The notes beneath the pieces were generated by a model that did not search any database, was not told the origin of the DNA, and was given only the letters and a program-made list of their open reading frames with translations. A program made the translations under genes and the position numbers. Below are positions 32,648 through 40,965 of a stretch of 64,000 nt of DNA, piece by piece (position 1 is the stretch's first letter; the number at the start of each line of letters is the position of its first letter). This stretch comes from Methylobacterium sp. J-077 (GTDB lineage: Bacteria > Pseudomonadota > Alphaproteobacteria > Rhizobiales > Beijerinckiaceae): contig NZ_JAKSYJ010000212.1 in the NCBI RefSeq assembly GCF_022829365.1, positions 1-64,000 on the forward strand. The letters are read 5' to 3'.

Positions 32648-34555
32648 ATGGCTAACCCTTTCGAAAAGCGTGCGACCGAGTATCTCCGAGACGACGAAGC
32701 TTTTCTCGCCGTCGTCACCCCTGAGCCCCTCGCCACCTTTTTCCAGAAACCTGCCAAGGAGGGGCGACTTTACGACCGCTTGGCGATGATCATCGGCACG
32801 CCCGGCAGCGGCAAGACCACGCTGGCGCGCCTCTTCCAGTTCACGACGTTGCGGACGCTGCTGCGCAACCGCGGCATCACGAGCTACAAGCCGTTGATCG
32901 ACACGCTCACCGCCTGCGGGGCGATCGTTGACGAGCGGCCGACGCTTGTCGGCGGACGGCTTCCGCTTGAGGCGGAGTACCGGGAGTTCTGGGAGTTCCC
33001 GTATTCCGATGACCTCAAGACGGGTCTTATGATTGCGCTGCTCCAGGCCCGCACTGTGCTAGCCTGGCTGCGCAACATTCAGGCTTCGGGCGTGCCGCTC
33101 GAGCACGTGGAGATCGTCCCGCGCGTGGACGCCGACGCCGCGCTGGCTGCCATCGGCGGCACCGCCGGGCCGGCTCTGCTCGCCCGCGCCCGTGAGGTGG
33201 AGTTCGCCATCTACCAGATTTCGGCCGCGCTGGTGCCGCCGGACGTCGAGGACATCGACCGCGATGCGGTGGCCGTCTACCGCCCGTTCGATGTGATCGA
33301 AGCGTTTCGGATCGCCGACGGCGCGGAGGTGCTCGAACTCCGGCCGTTGGTCATCTTCGACGACGCCCACAGTCTGCATCCCACCCAGCTCGCCGCCCTC
33401 CGCCGCTGGCTCACCCGGCGCGAGCTGAAGGTGGCGCGCTGGGTGCTGACCCGCCTCGATGCGCTGACACCCGGCGACGTGCTGCTGGACCGTGCGGCGG
33501 ACGCTGAGGAACCGGGACTGAAACGGGCGCGCGAGATCACCGACATCTGGATGCAGAGCGGCGAGGAAAGAGGCAACCAGCGTCGGGCCTTCCGCAAAAT
33601 GGCGAAGGACATGGCGGGGCGCTACCTGAGCCAGATGGAGGTCTTCAACAGGCGTCGCCTGCACAATCTAGGCGATCTCCTGTCAACGACCTCCGAGGTG
33701 ATCGCACCCGGGAAGCGCGCCAAGCTTGCCGAGCACGTCGATGCGCTGCAACGCCGATACGGCGTGTCTGCGGAGCGGCGGCGGGGTCTAGAGAGAGAGG
33801 TCGACAACTATCTCGCCACCGCCGAGGACAACGGTGAGGATCTGCGTCTCGGCATGCTCGCGGTTCTACTAGAGCGTTACGCCAAACGCATCCCGCAACG
33901 CGGCCTGTTCGAGGAGGCCGACGGCGACGCCGAACCCAGCCGCCCGTTGACGGCGGACGCAGGGATCGCTGACGGCGCTCGAATCCACCTCCTTCACAGG
34001 TACGATCGGCCCTACTTCTTCAGCATCGACACGCTCTGTGACGCGAGCTCCGAGAATGCTGAGCAATTTCTGCAACTGGCTGCGCGGCTCGTCTCGCAAT
34101 CGGAAACGCAGCTAATCCGGCGGGGCAAGGACGCCATGCTGTCAAGCGGCGTGCAGAACAAGCTGCTCCGTGAGCGGGCGAGCGAGATGGTTCGCGAGTG
34201 GGACTTCCCGCAGTTCCAGCTCGTTCGACGCCTCGCTGATGGGCTTGCGGCCGAATGTCTGGCGAAGAGCTTGGAAGGCAATGCGTCCCTCGGCGGCGGC
34301 GCCACCGCGTTCGGCATCCTCCAGGAGGAATTCGACACCATCCCCGAAACCCACCCGCACCTTGCGAGGGTTCTGCAATTCGGGGTGGCCTATAACGCCT
34401 TCGTCCTCGTACCCAACCACGGCACCAAGAAGCGGCTATGGTGTCTGATCGAGCTCGGCGGCGTCCTGCTTCTCCACCACGGGCTGACTCTAAAGCGCGG
34501 CGGCTTCCTTGAGCGGCGGACCGACGATCTCGTCCGCCTGCTCGCGGAGGTCTGA
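32648..34555 (+). CDS. P-loop NTPase (AAA+/STAND-like), operon gene 3
   Basis: The ATG at 32648 follows GTAGGGGGAC and lies 11 bp after the previous stop; the protein is 635 residues. Walker A is IIGTPGSGKTTLAR at about 48-61 and Walker B is LVIFDDAHSLHP at about 234. A helical region after about 300 (RRAFRKMAKDMAGRYLSQ, then HVDALQRRYGVSAERRRGLE) resembles the lid or sensor part of STAND/AAA+ ATPases. The C-terminal third (from about 430) has no recognised domain. No transmembrane segment. Such NTPases act as switch or assembly motors in bacterial immune and metabolic systems. The ligand or sensor part is unknown. Confidence 0.75.
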   Translation: MANPFEKRATEYLRDDEAFLAVVTPEPLATFFQKPAKEGRLYDRLAMIIGTPGSGKTTLARLFQFTTLRTLLRNRGITSYKPLIDTLTACGAIVDERPTLVGGRLPLEAEYREFWEFPYSDDLKTGLMIALLQARTVLAWLRNIQASGVPLEHVEIVPRVDADAALAAIGGTAGPALLARAREVEFAIYQISAALVPPDVEDIDRDAVAVYRPFDVIEAFRIADGAEVLELRPLVIFDDAHSLHPTQLAALRRWLTRRELKVARWVLTRLDALTPGDVLLDRAADAEEPGLKRAREITDIWMQSGEERGNQRRAFRKMAKDMAGRYLSQMEVFNRRRLHNLGDLLSTTSEVIAPGKRAKLAEHVDALQRRYGVSAERRRGLEREVDNYLATAEDNGEDLRLGMLAVLLERYAKRIPQRGLFEEADGDAEPSRPLTADAGIADGARIHLLHRYDRPYFFSIDTLCDASSENAEQFLQLAARLVSQSETQLIRRGKDAMLSSGVQNKLLRERASEMVREWDFPQFQLVRRLADGLAAECLAKSLEGNASLGGGATAFGILQEEFDTIPETHPHLARVLQFGVAYNAFVLVPNHGTKKRLWCLIELGGVLLLHHGLTLKRGGFLERRTDDLVRLLAEV

Positions 34556-34556
34556 G

Positions 34557-35672
34557 GTGACTCGCCTGCGCCGCTGGGATCCGTGTGTCGCTCACCGCGG
34601 GGGAGAGGTGGATAGCTTCCTTGCCGACTACTTCGCCCAGGAGGATCGCCGAATCCTCCTGCTGGCCGGCGCCGGCTTCGATCCGCGCTCGCGCGCCGTC
34701 GCTTCACGGCTATCTGAGGTTGGAGCGTCTGTTCGAGCTCTTTTCGTCCAGGAGAACCGACCGAACCCGCCTCAAGGCCAGGTTGATCGAGCGGGCGCCA
34801 ACACGACGGCGCTACTGGCGGCCGTTCCTGAGCGGGAGATCGCGCCGGTGGAGATCTTCGGTCCCGACGGCGCCGTCATCGGCGGCCGCAACATCATCGG
34901 GATCCTCAACCGGCAGAACCACGAAGGCCTGACCGACATCGTCGTCGACGTCAGCGCCCTGTCGGTGGGGACGAGCTTTCCGATCATCCGGTACTTCGCC
35001 GAGCGGATCGGCCGCGGCAGGGGACCGGCCAACCTGCATGTGTTCGTTGCGCACGATCCTCGGCTCGACGCCAATATCCGTTCGATCCCCAGCGACGCGC
35101 CGGGCTATGTTCATGGCTTCAAGGGCGGCTCGACGCTGTTCGCCGCCGCCGAAGCGGCGCGACTCTGGCTTCCGCAACTCGCGAGCGGACGGCGGGGCGC
35201 GCTCGGACGGCTGTACGACTTTGTCGAGCCGCACGACACCTGCCCCATCCTTCCCTTCCCGGCGAGCGACCCGCGCCTCGGCGACGCCCTGGCTGCGGAG
35301 TACATTACCGAGCTGGAGAGCACCTGGTCAGTGGACACGCGCAACATCGTTTACGCCGACGAAAGCGATCCGGTGGATCTTTATCGGACGATCCTGCGGC
35401 TGGATGACTTGCGTCAGCCGGTTTTCACTGAAACCGGCGGCTCGATGCTCGTCCTTTCGCCGCTCGGCAGCAAGGTCATGGCACTCGGAGCGTTGATGGC
35501 GGCGTTGGAGCGTGATTTGCCCGTCGCCCACCTCGAGCCGATCGGCTACGAGATGGAGGGGTCGATTCCGGCGCAAATCGCCGAGCCGAATCTTGTTCAT
35601 ATCTGGCTGGAGGGCGAGGTCTATCCTCGGCCGAGATCGGCGTTGTTGGCAGAAGGGAAGAGTGCGCCATGA
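34557..35672 (+). CDS. Rossmann-like protein of unknown family, operon gene 4
   Basis: A GTG at 34557, 1 bp after the previous stop (TGAGGTG); 371 residues. A strand-Gly-loop RRILLLAGAGFDPRSRAVAS at about 30-50 begins a Rossmann-like fold. It is followed by a strand-helix unit (TDIVVDVSALSVGTSFPIIR), a further strand NLHVFVAHDPRLDANI, and a second half with TCPILPFPASDPRLGDALAA and SMLVLSPLGSKVMALGALMA. The G-F-D-P-R motif recurs in proteins I have seen with PRTase-like partners. No catalytic signature of TIR, SIR2, CARF or nuclease families can be confirmed. Confidence 0.6.
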   Translation: MTRLRRWDPCVAHRGGEVDSFLADYFAQEDRRILLLAGAGFDPRSRAVASRLSEVGASVRALFVQENRPNPPQGQVDRAGANTTALLAAVPEREIAPVEIFGPDGAVIGGRNIIGILNRQNHEGLTDIVVDVSALSVGTSFPIIRYFAERIGRGRGPANLHVFVAHDPRLDANIRSIPSDAPGYVHGFKGGSTLFAAAEAARLWLPQLASGRRGALGRLYDFVEPHDTCPILPFPASDPRLGDALAAEYITELESTWSVDTRNIVYADESDPVDLYRTILRLDDLRQPVFTETGGSMLVLSPLGSKVMALGALMAALERDLPVAHLEPIGYEMEGSIPAQIAEPNLVHIWLEGEVYPRPRSALLAEGKSAP

Positions 35673-36757
35673 CTTCTGTCACAACTCCTAAGGTTTTCGG
35701 GGCTGGTCTCATCGCGCTCGACTTGGTGATTGGTCCCGACCCTGGCGAGCCAGTGCGCTCCTGGGCCGGTGGGACGTGCGGCAACGTCCTGTCGATCTTA
35801 GCTTTCCTTGGTTGGGACGCCTACCCGATCGCGCGCATGAACAGCGATCCGGCATCCGATCGCGTGCGCTCGGACATGGCTCGGTGGGGCGTTCATCTGG
35901 ACTGGGCGAACTGCATGCCGACGAGCCACACGCCCATCATCGTTCAAGAGATCCGCCGTGGACGGGACGGTCGGCCCAAGCACCGCTTCTCGTGGGCGTG
36001 CCCGCATTGCGGCGAGTGGCTGCCGTCATTTAAGGCGATCACCGTCACTGCGGCAGACGCGATCATACCGGCGCTCGACGGCGCGTCGGTGTTTTTCCTG
36101 GACCGGCTCTCGCGTGCAACGCTCACACTTGCTGCCGAGGCTTCATCCCGGGGTGCACTGGTCGTGTTCGAGCCATCGGGCAAATCAACGGACAAGCTGA
36201 TGGCGGAGGCGATCGCTCTTGCCCACGTCGTCAAGTACGCCGACGAGCGGTTGACAGGCATCGAGGGCGTCATGGCGGATAGCTCGGCCACGCTGCTCGA
36301 AGTCCAAACTTTGGGTGAACAGGGCCTCAAATATCGTCACCGGCTCAATAGAGGCGTGTCCGATTGGGAGCAAATGAGCGCCATCCCTGCTCCACGACTT
36401 GCGGACACTTGTGGATCCGGCGACTGGTGCACCGCTGGCTTCATAGCTAGAGCGGCCGTCGGGGGACAGGATGGGCTGCGCAGGATCGGCACGAGTGGCG
36501 TCCAGTCAGCTCTGCGATATGGACAGGCGCTCGCCTCGTGGAATTGCGGCTTTGAAGGCGCGCGTGGGGGGATGTACTCGGTCCAACCAGAAGACTTCGC
36601 TGTTCAAATCGACCAATTGGTGGACGGCCAGTTTGACGCGCCAATGGGTAGAACCATCGAGACCGCCTCCGCCCAGCCCATAGGATGTCCGGCTTGTCCG
36701 CCAAGCCCTCTGGCAGCCCGCGCCGCCCAAAGTGGACGTCGGAAGCATGCAGCTTGA
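35669..36757 (+). CDS. PfkB-family carbohydrate/nucleoside kinase with a CPHC insertion, operon gene 5
   Basis: The ATG at 35669 overlaps the previous stop (ATGA). A 362-residue ribokinase-like protein. The glycine-rich substrate motif is GGTCGNVLSILAFLGWD at about 34. The PfkB signature near 246-258 reads DTCGSGDWCTAGF instead of the usual DTTGAGDSFTAGF, keeping the catalytic Asp (about 252). Between them, CPHCGEW at about 111-117 makes a zinc-knuckle-like insertion not usual in the family. Phosphorylation of a ribose-like or nucleoside substrate is the likely role. The Pro-rich C-terminal 40 residues look non-native. Confidence 0.8.
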   Translation: MTSVTTPKVFGAGLIALDLVIGPDPGEPVRSWAGGTCGNVLSILAFLGWDAYPIARMNSDPASDRVRSDMARWGVHLDWANCMPTSHTPIIVQEIRRGRDGRPKHRFSWACPHCGEWLPSFKAITVTAADAIIPALDGASVFFLDRLSRATLTLAAEASSRGALVVFEPSGKSTDKLMAEAIALAHVVKYADERLTGIEGVMADSSATLLEVQTLGEQGLKYRHRLNRGVSDWEQMSAIPAPRLADTCGSGDWCTAGFIARAAVGGQDGLRRIGTSGVQSALRYGQALASWNCGFEGARGGMYSVQPEDFAVQIDQLVDGQFDAPMGRTIETASAQPIGCPACPPSPLAARAAQSGRRKHAA

Positions 36758-37258
36758 TGGTGGGCTGAGCAGCCTCGATCAGTGACCACAGCCAGCAGGT
36801 TTCGCGCTTGCTCCCTGATCATTGCGGGAATGGCGATGTGAACGTAGTCCATTGAGCTGATCTAACTCGCCTGGGGGCAGAGGTCAGATTCTCTGCAATA
36901 ACACCCCTTGCGCAATCTGCGCGTGACATAGATTGCGCAACAGCCTTAACAGACACGGTCTCATGCGACCGAAGCGATTGGCCAGCTAGGCCATAGTACA
37001 TGTCTCGAAAATCCTCGTTTGCGCGACTGTAGGTGTCCGCTTTCCGGCAAGCACCGGAGTTCCACTTCTGGCGCGAAGCTGAGGTTGGCTGAGCCACAAA
37101 GTTCGGCAGCTTTGCGCCCATCTCAGACATTCCTCCCTTACGATGCGCTTCTCTTAAGCGGACGTCCAAGCGGTGCACAGCACGGTTCATATCTCCCCAT
37201 GAGCCGAACATGGATTGGAACTGCCTCAGTGCGCTGCGTGTCCTCTCATCTCGCTGGC
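36758..37258. other. Gene-free stretch after the operon
   Basis: About 500 bp between two convergent transcripts. It holds the inverted repeat at 36908-36940. A leftward frame from an ATG at about 37132 (MSEMGAKLPNFVAQPTSASR) is open with GGGAGG before it, but its composition is not convincing. Most likely decayed DNA. Confidence 0.35.
36908..36940. repeat. Perfect 11-bp inverted repeat
   Basis: TTGCGCAATCT and AGATTGCGCAA separated by 11 nt (GCGCGTGACAT). It could be a terminator for the operon or for the TRAP operon arriving from the right, or a protein-binding site; no T-run follows on either strand. Confidence 0.6.
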
Positions 37259-39151
37259 TTAGAGGAATCCGATCGAGAACCAGGGGACCAGGATGATGAC
37301 GAGCAGGCCAATCAAGAGGGCGACGATGTAGCCGACGATCGGGCGCATCCCGGCATCGGGGTGGATCCGGCTGATGGCGCAGGCCGCGTAGTAGCCGACG
37401 CCGAAGGGCGGGGCGAACAGGCCGATGCCCATCGCGAGAATCACCACCATGGCGTAGTGGACCTCGTGCACCCCGACCGCCCGGGCGATCGGGAACAGCA
37501 GCGGGCCGAACAGCACGATCGCCGGGATGCCCTCCAGCACCGAGCCCAGGACGATGAAGGCGAGGGCCGAGACGAACAGGAAGCCGAGCGCGCCGCCGGG
37601 CAGGCTCTTCATCACCTCGGCCAGCGTCTGCGAGAAGCCCGACTGGGTCAGCGCCCAGGCCATGCCAGTGGCCGCGCCGATGATCAGCAGGATCGCCCCC
37701 GACAGCGTGGCGGTGGTCACCAGCATCGGGTAGAGCCGCCGCCAGTCGAACTGGCGGTAGATCAGCAGACCCGCCAGCGCCGCGTAGACGATGCCGATGG
37801 TGGACACCTCGGTGGCGGTGGCGATGCCCTCGACCACGGCGAAGCGGATCACGAACGGCAGGGCCAGCGCCGGGATCGCGACCAGGAAGGCGCGGCCGAT
37901 GATGCGTCCGGACGGCCGGGCGACGTGGCTGAGGTCCTCCCGGCGGTAGCGCCACCAGACCAGCGCGCAGAGGGTCGCGGCGAGCACGAGACCGGGCAGC
38001 AGGCCGCCGGTGAACAGGGCCGTAATCGACACGCCGGTGACCGAGCCGATGGTGATCAGCACGATGGAGGGCGGGATCGTCTCGGTCTGCGCGCCGGTGG
38101 TGGCGAGCAGCGCCACGAGGTCGCCCTCCTTGGCGCCCCGGGCCCTCATCTCGGGGAACAGCACGGGGGCGACCGCGGCCATGTCGGCGGCCTTCGACCC
38201 GGAGATGCCCGACACGAGGTACATCGCGCCGACCAGCACGTAGTGCAGGCCGCCACGAACATGGCCGAGCAGGCTCGCCAGGAACCCGACCATGGCGCGG
38301 GCCATGCCGGTCATCTCGATGAGCAGGCCGAGGAACACAAACAGCGGCACGGCGAGCAGGATCAGGTGGCTCATGCCCTCGTCCATGCGCCCGACCACCA
38401 CCATTGCGGGCGCGTGGGTGGTCAGCGTGATGTACGCGAAGGTGGACAGGCCGAACGCGAAGGCGATTGGCACGCCGGAGAAGACCAGCGCGCCGACGTC
38501 TAGGACGAAGAACAGCAGCAGGTTGAGGTTGCCGAGGTCCATCAGCCAGGGCTGGAGGGCCACGAGTCCGGCGGCGACCGCGACGCCGAGCACGAGCGCC
38601 CCCGCGGTCAGCTTCCAGTCGGCCGTCTCCAGGAGCCGGATCGCCGCGACGAGCAGCATGAGGCCCAGCCCGACCGGCAGGGCGGCGGCGCGCCACGCGT
38701 TGTTCAGCTCCAGCGCGGGCGTCTGGACGAAGGTCTCCTCGCTGGCGAACTCCCAAGCCGGCTCCAGCAGCAGCGCCACGAAGATCAGGCCCGCCACCAG
38801 GGCGACCGTCTCCAGGAAGGTGCGCAGGCGCGGCCCGCTCATGGCCACGAAGGCGGTCATCCGCATGTGCTCGGCCCGGCGGAAGGCGACCACGGCGCCC
38901 AGCATGGCGAGCCACAGGAACAGGATCGAGGCGAGCTCGTCGGACCAGACGAGGGGTTCGCGGAATACGTAGCGGCTCACGACGCCGCCGAGCAGCACCG
39001 CGATCTCGGCGAGCACGAGCAGGGCGGCGGGGATCTCGACGAGGTAGCCGAGCCCGTCGTCGAGGCGGCGCAGCCAGCCCCGGGCGCGCAGGGGCGGACC
39101 CGAAAGCTCGAGCCCGGCCGCGCTCTCGACCGCCGCGATATCGATCTGCAT
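37259..39151 (-). CDS. TRAP transporter, fused small and large permease subunits (DctQM-type)
   Basis: A 630-residue protein joining the small (Q) and large (M) TRAP permease subunits. The Q part (about 25-200) has four helices with SDELASILFLWLAMLGA. The M part (from about 205) starts with LLLFFVLDVGALVFSGVPIA and has the large-subunit segments GLHYVLVGAMYLVSGISGSK, QTETIPPSIVLITIGSVTGV and GIGLFAPPFGVGYYAACAIS. It imports an organic acid with the binding protein at 43587. It is the last gene of a leftward five-gene operon. Confidence 0.92.
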   Translation of the reverse strand: MQIDIAAVESAAGLELSGPPLRARGWLRRLDDGLGYLVEIPAALLVLAEIAVLLGGVVSRYVFREPLVWSDELASILFLWLAMLGAVVAFRRAEHMRMTAFVAMSGPRLRTFLETVALVAGLIFVALLLEPAWEFASEETFVQTPALELNNAWRAAALPVGLGLMLLVAAIRLLETADWKLTAGALVLGVAVAAGLVALQPWLMDLGNLNLLLFFVLDVGALVFSGVPIAFAFGLSTFAYITLTTHAPAMVVVGRMDEGMSHLILLAVPLFVFLGLLIEMTGMARAMVGFLASLLGHVRGGLHYVLVGAMYLVSGISGSKAADMAAVAPVLFPEMRARGAKEGDLVALLATTGAQTETIPPSIVLITIGSVTGVSITALFTGGLLPGLVLAATLCALVWWRYRREDLSHVARPSGRIIGRAFLVAIPALALPFVIRFAVVEGIATATEVSTIGIVYAALAGLLIYRQFDWRRLYPMLVTTATLSGAILLIIGAATGMAWALTQSGFSQTLAEVMKSLPGGALGFLFVSALAFIVLGSVLEGIPAIVLFGPLLFPIARAVGVHEVHYAMVVILAMGIGLFAPPFGVGYYAACAISRIHPDAGMRPIVGYIVALLIGLLVIILVPWFSIGFL

Positions 39152-39210
39152 GCTGCCCTCCCATCAGGCGGCGACGCCGGGACTGCCGCCCGGTTCGTCG
39201 CATCGTCGAT

Positions 39211-40941
39211 CTACGGTGTCTCGCTCGTACGCGTCGCACGCCATGTCCGTTCCGCCTCGTCCCAGGCGGCCAGTGGCTGAAGATCGGGGACCCAGGCGAG
39301 GCCGGTCTTGGCGTCGGATGAGACAGCTTCGGGGGTCACCACGATGTCGAGAAGCGCCGGCCGATTGGCGAGCGCGCGCGCGATGGCCGGTCCAAGCTGC
39401 TCTGCGGTCTCCACGCGCTCCCCATGCATGCCGAAGGCGCGGGCCATCGCGGCGTGATCGCTGAACTGAAGCCGGGTTCCGACGACCTTGCCGTGCGTGA
39501 CTGTCTGATCATGCACCTCGATCTGCCACGCGCCGTTGTTAGCCACGACGATCAGCACCGGCGCCTTGTGGCGCGCGGCCGTGTCGAGTTCGATGGCGTT
39601 AAAGCCGAAGGCGCCGTCGCCAGTCGCGACCAGTACGGTCTTGTCCGGCCGCGCCAGGCTCGCGGCGATCCCATAGGGCACCCCGACGCCGATGCAGCCG
39701 AACGGCCCCGGATCGAGCATGGTCGGCGCCGACAGGCCGACGCGGGCAAAGCTCAGGAAATCGCCCCCGTCGGTGATCACGATGGCGTCGTCACCGATCG
39801 CGTCCTGGAGGGCGGAGATCACCCGGTTCGGGTGAAGGCGGCCATCGCTGCCGTTGGGCGCCTCCGCCATCGTCTGGCGGAGCTTCTTCGCGCGCCCTAC
39901 ATGGCTCGCGCGGAGCTTGCCCGCCCAGTCGGGGTCGACCGCCGAGGGCCGGTTGCCAGCGGTCTCGACCAGCGCGCTGAGTGCCGGGCCGGCAGATGCG
40001 AGGATCTCCACCGCGCCGCGGCGATTGTCGCGCAGCTCCTGCGGGATGTCGGCGATGCGCACGAACTTGGCGTCCCCGAACACGGCCGGCGACCCGTAGG
40101 CGAGCTGGAAGTCAAGGCGGCGGCCGACGGTGAGCACCACGTCGGCGTCGCCCATCACCGCTCCGCGCATGGCCGCGACCACGGCGGGATGGCCGTCGGG
40201 CACCAGGCCGCGGCTTTCGCCGGTGTCGAGGTAGACGGCGCCGAGGCGGTCGAGCAGCGCGGTCAGCTCCGGCCCGGCCCCGCGGGCGCCGCGCCCCGAG
40301 ATCACCAGGACGCGCCGGGCCGACCACAGCAACTCCACCGCCTCGGCAATCCGGTCGGGATCTGGCCGCGCCTGCGCGCGCGGCCGGGGCGCGAGGTGCT
40401 CGGGCAGTTGCATGGCCTTCGGCACGGGCTGGCGCATCGTGTCGGTGGGGAAGTCGATATAGGCGGGTCCCGGCTCGCCGCCCTCGCCCAAGGCGCGGGA
40501 GATCGCCTCGTCGAGCTCGGCCAGGGCTAGCGTCGACTCGCGCACAGTGCGGGCGTAGCGGGTGACCGAGCGCACAATCGCCGTGTGGTCGAGGTCCTGC
40601 AGGCCGCCGCGGTTCTCCTGGGCCCGCGGGCTGGTGCCGGAGATGACCAGCACGGGCGCGCGGGAGACGTGGGCGTTGGCAATGCCGGTGACCGCGTTCG
40701 TCATGCCGGGGCCCGCCGTCACCAGGGCGACGCCGATTCTCCCGGTCACCTCGGCATGGGCCTGCGCCATGTGCACAGCGGCGCGCTCGTCGCGCACGTC
40801 GACGATGTCGATGCCCTCCGCGTCGAGGCGCATCCAGATCGGCATGATGTGGCCGCCGCATAGGGCGAAGACCCGCTCGACGCCCCGCGCCTTCAGCGAC
40901 TTGGCGATCAGGGCGGCGACGCTATCTGGGGTGACCTGCAT
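39211..40941 (-). CDS. Thiamine-diphosphate-dependent enzyme, acetolactate synthase-like
   Basis: A 576-residue enzyme with the three-domain ThDP layout. The catalytic Glu is in VRDERAAVHMA (about 50). The substrate domain has GPGMTNAVTGIANAH, and the cofactor motif is GDGAFGFNAIELDTAARHKA-PVLIVVANN in the C-terminal domain. Overall closest by eye to acetolactate synthase-like, benzoylformate decarboxylase-like or 2-hydroxyacyl-CoA lyase-like proteins; the partner genes favour an acyl-CoA or 2-oxo/2-hydroxy acid role. The regulatory subunit of a true acetolactate synthase is absent. 25 bp downstream of the AEC gene. Confidence 0.85.
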   Translation of the reverse strand: MQVTPDSVAALIAKSLKARGVERVFALCGGHIMPIWMRLDAEGIDIVDVRDERAAVHMAQAHAEVTGRIGVALVTAGPGMTNAVTGIANAHVSRAPVLVISGTSPRAQENRGGLQDLDHTAIVRSVTRYARTVRESTLALAELDEAISRALGEGGEPGPAYIDFPTDTMRQPVPKAMQLPEHLAPRPRAQARPDPDRIAEAVELLWSARRVLVISGRGARGAGPELTALLDRLGAVYLDTGESRGLVPDGHPAVVAAMRGAVMGDADVVLTVGRRLDFQLAYGSPAVFGDAKFVRIADIPQELRDNRRGAVEILASAGPALSALVETAGNRPSAVDPDWAGKLRASHVGRAKKLRQTMAEAPNGSDGRLHPNRVISALQDAIGDDAIVITDGGDFLSFARVGLSAPTMLDPGPFGCIGVGVPYGIAASLARPDKTVLVATGDGAFGFNAIELDTAARHKAPVLIVVANNGAWQIEVHDQTVTHGKVVGTRLQFSDHAAMARAFGMHGERVETAEQLGPAIARALANRPALLDIVVTPEAVSSDAKTGLAWVPDLQPLAAWDEAERTWRATRTSETP

Positions 40942-40965
40942 GCGGATGATCCTTTCTCAGGGGGC

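Noticed and set aside
36819..39239. An 806-codon Arg-rich frame on the minus strand over the TRAP permease gene
   Set aside because: It is a GC-bias shadow of the real TRAP gene at 37259-39151: Arg/Ala/Gly-rich, no domain, and it overlaps a gene with clear membrane helices.
39211..40941. Biosynthetic acetolactate synthase (ilvB)
   Set aside because: No small regulatory subunit or other branched-chain amino acid gene is near; the operon is catabolic in character.
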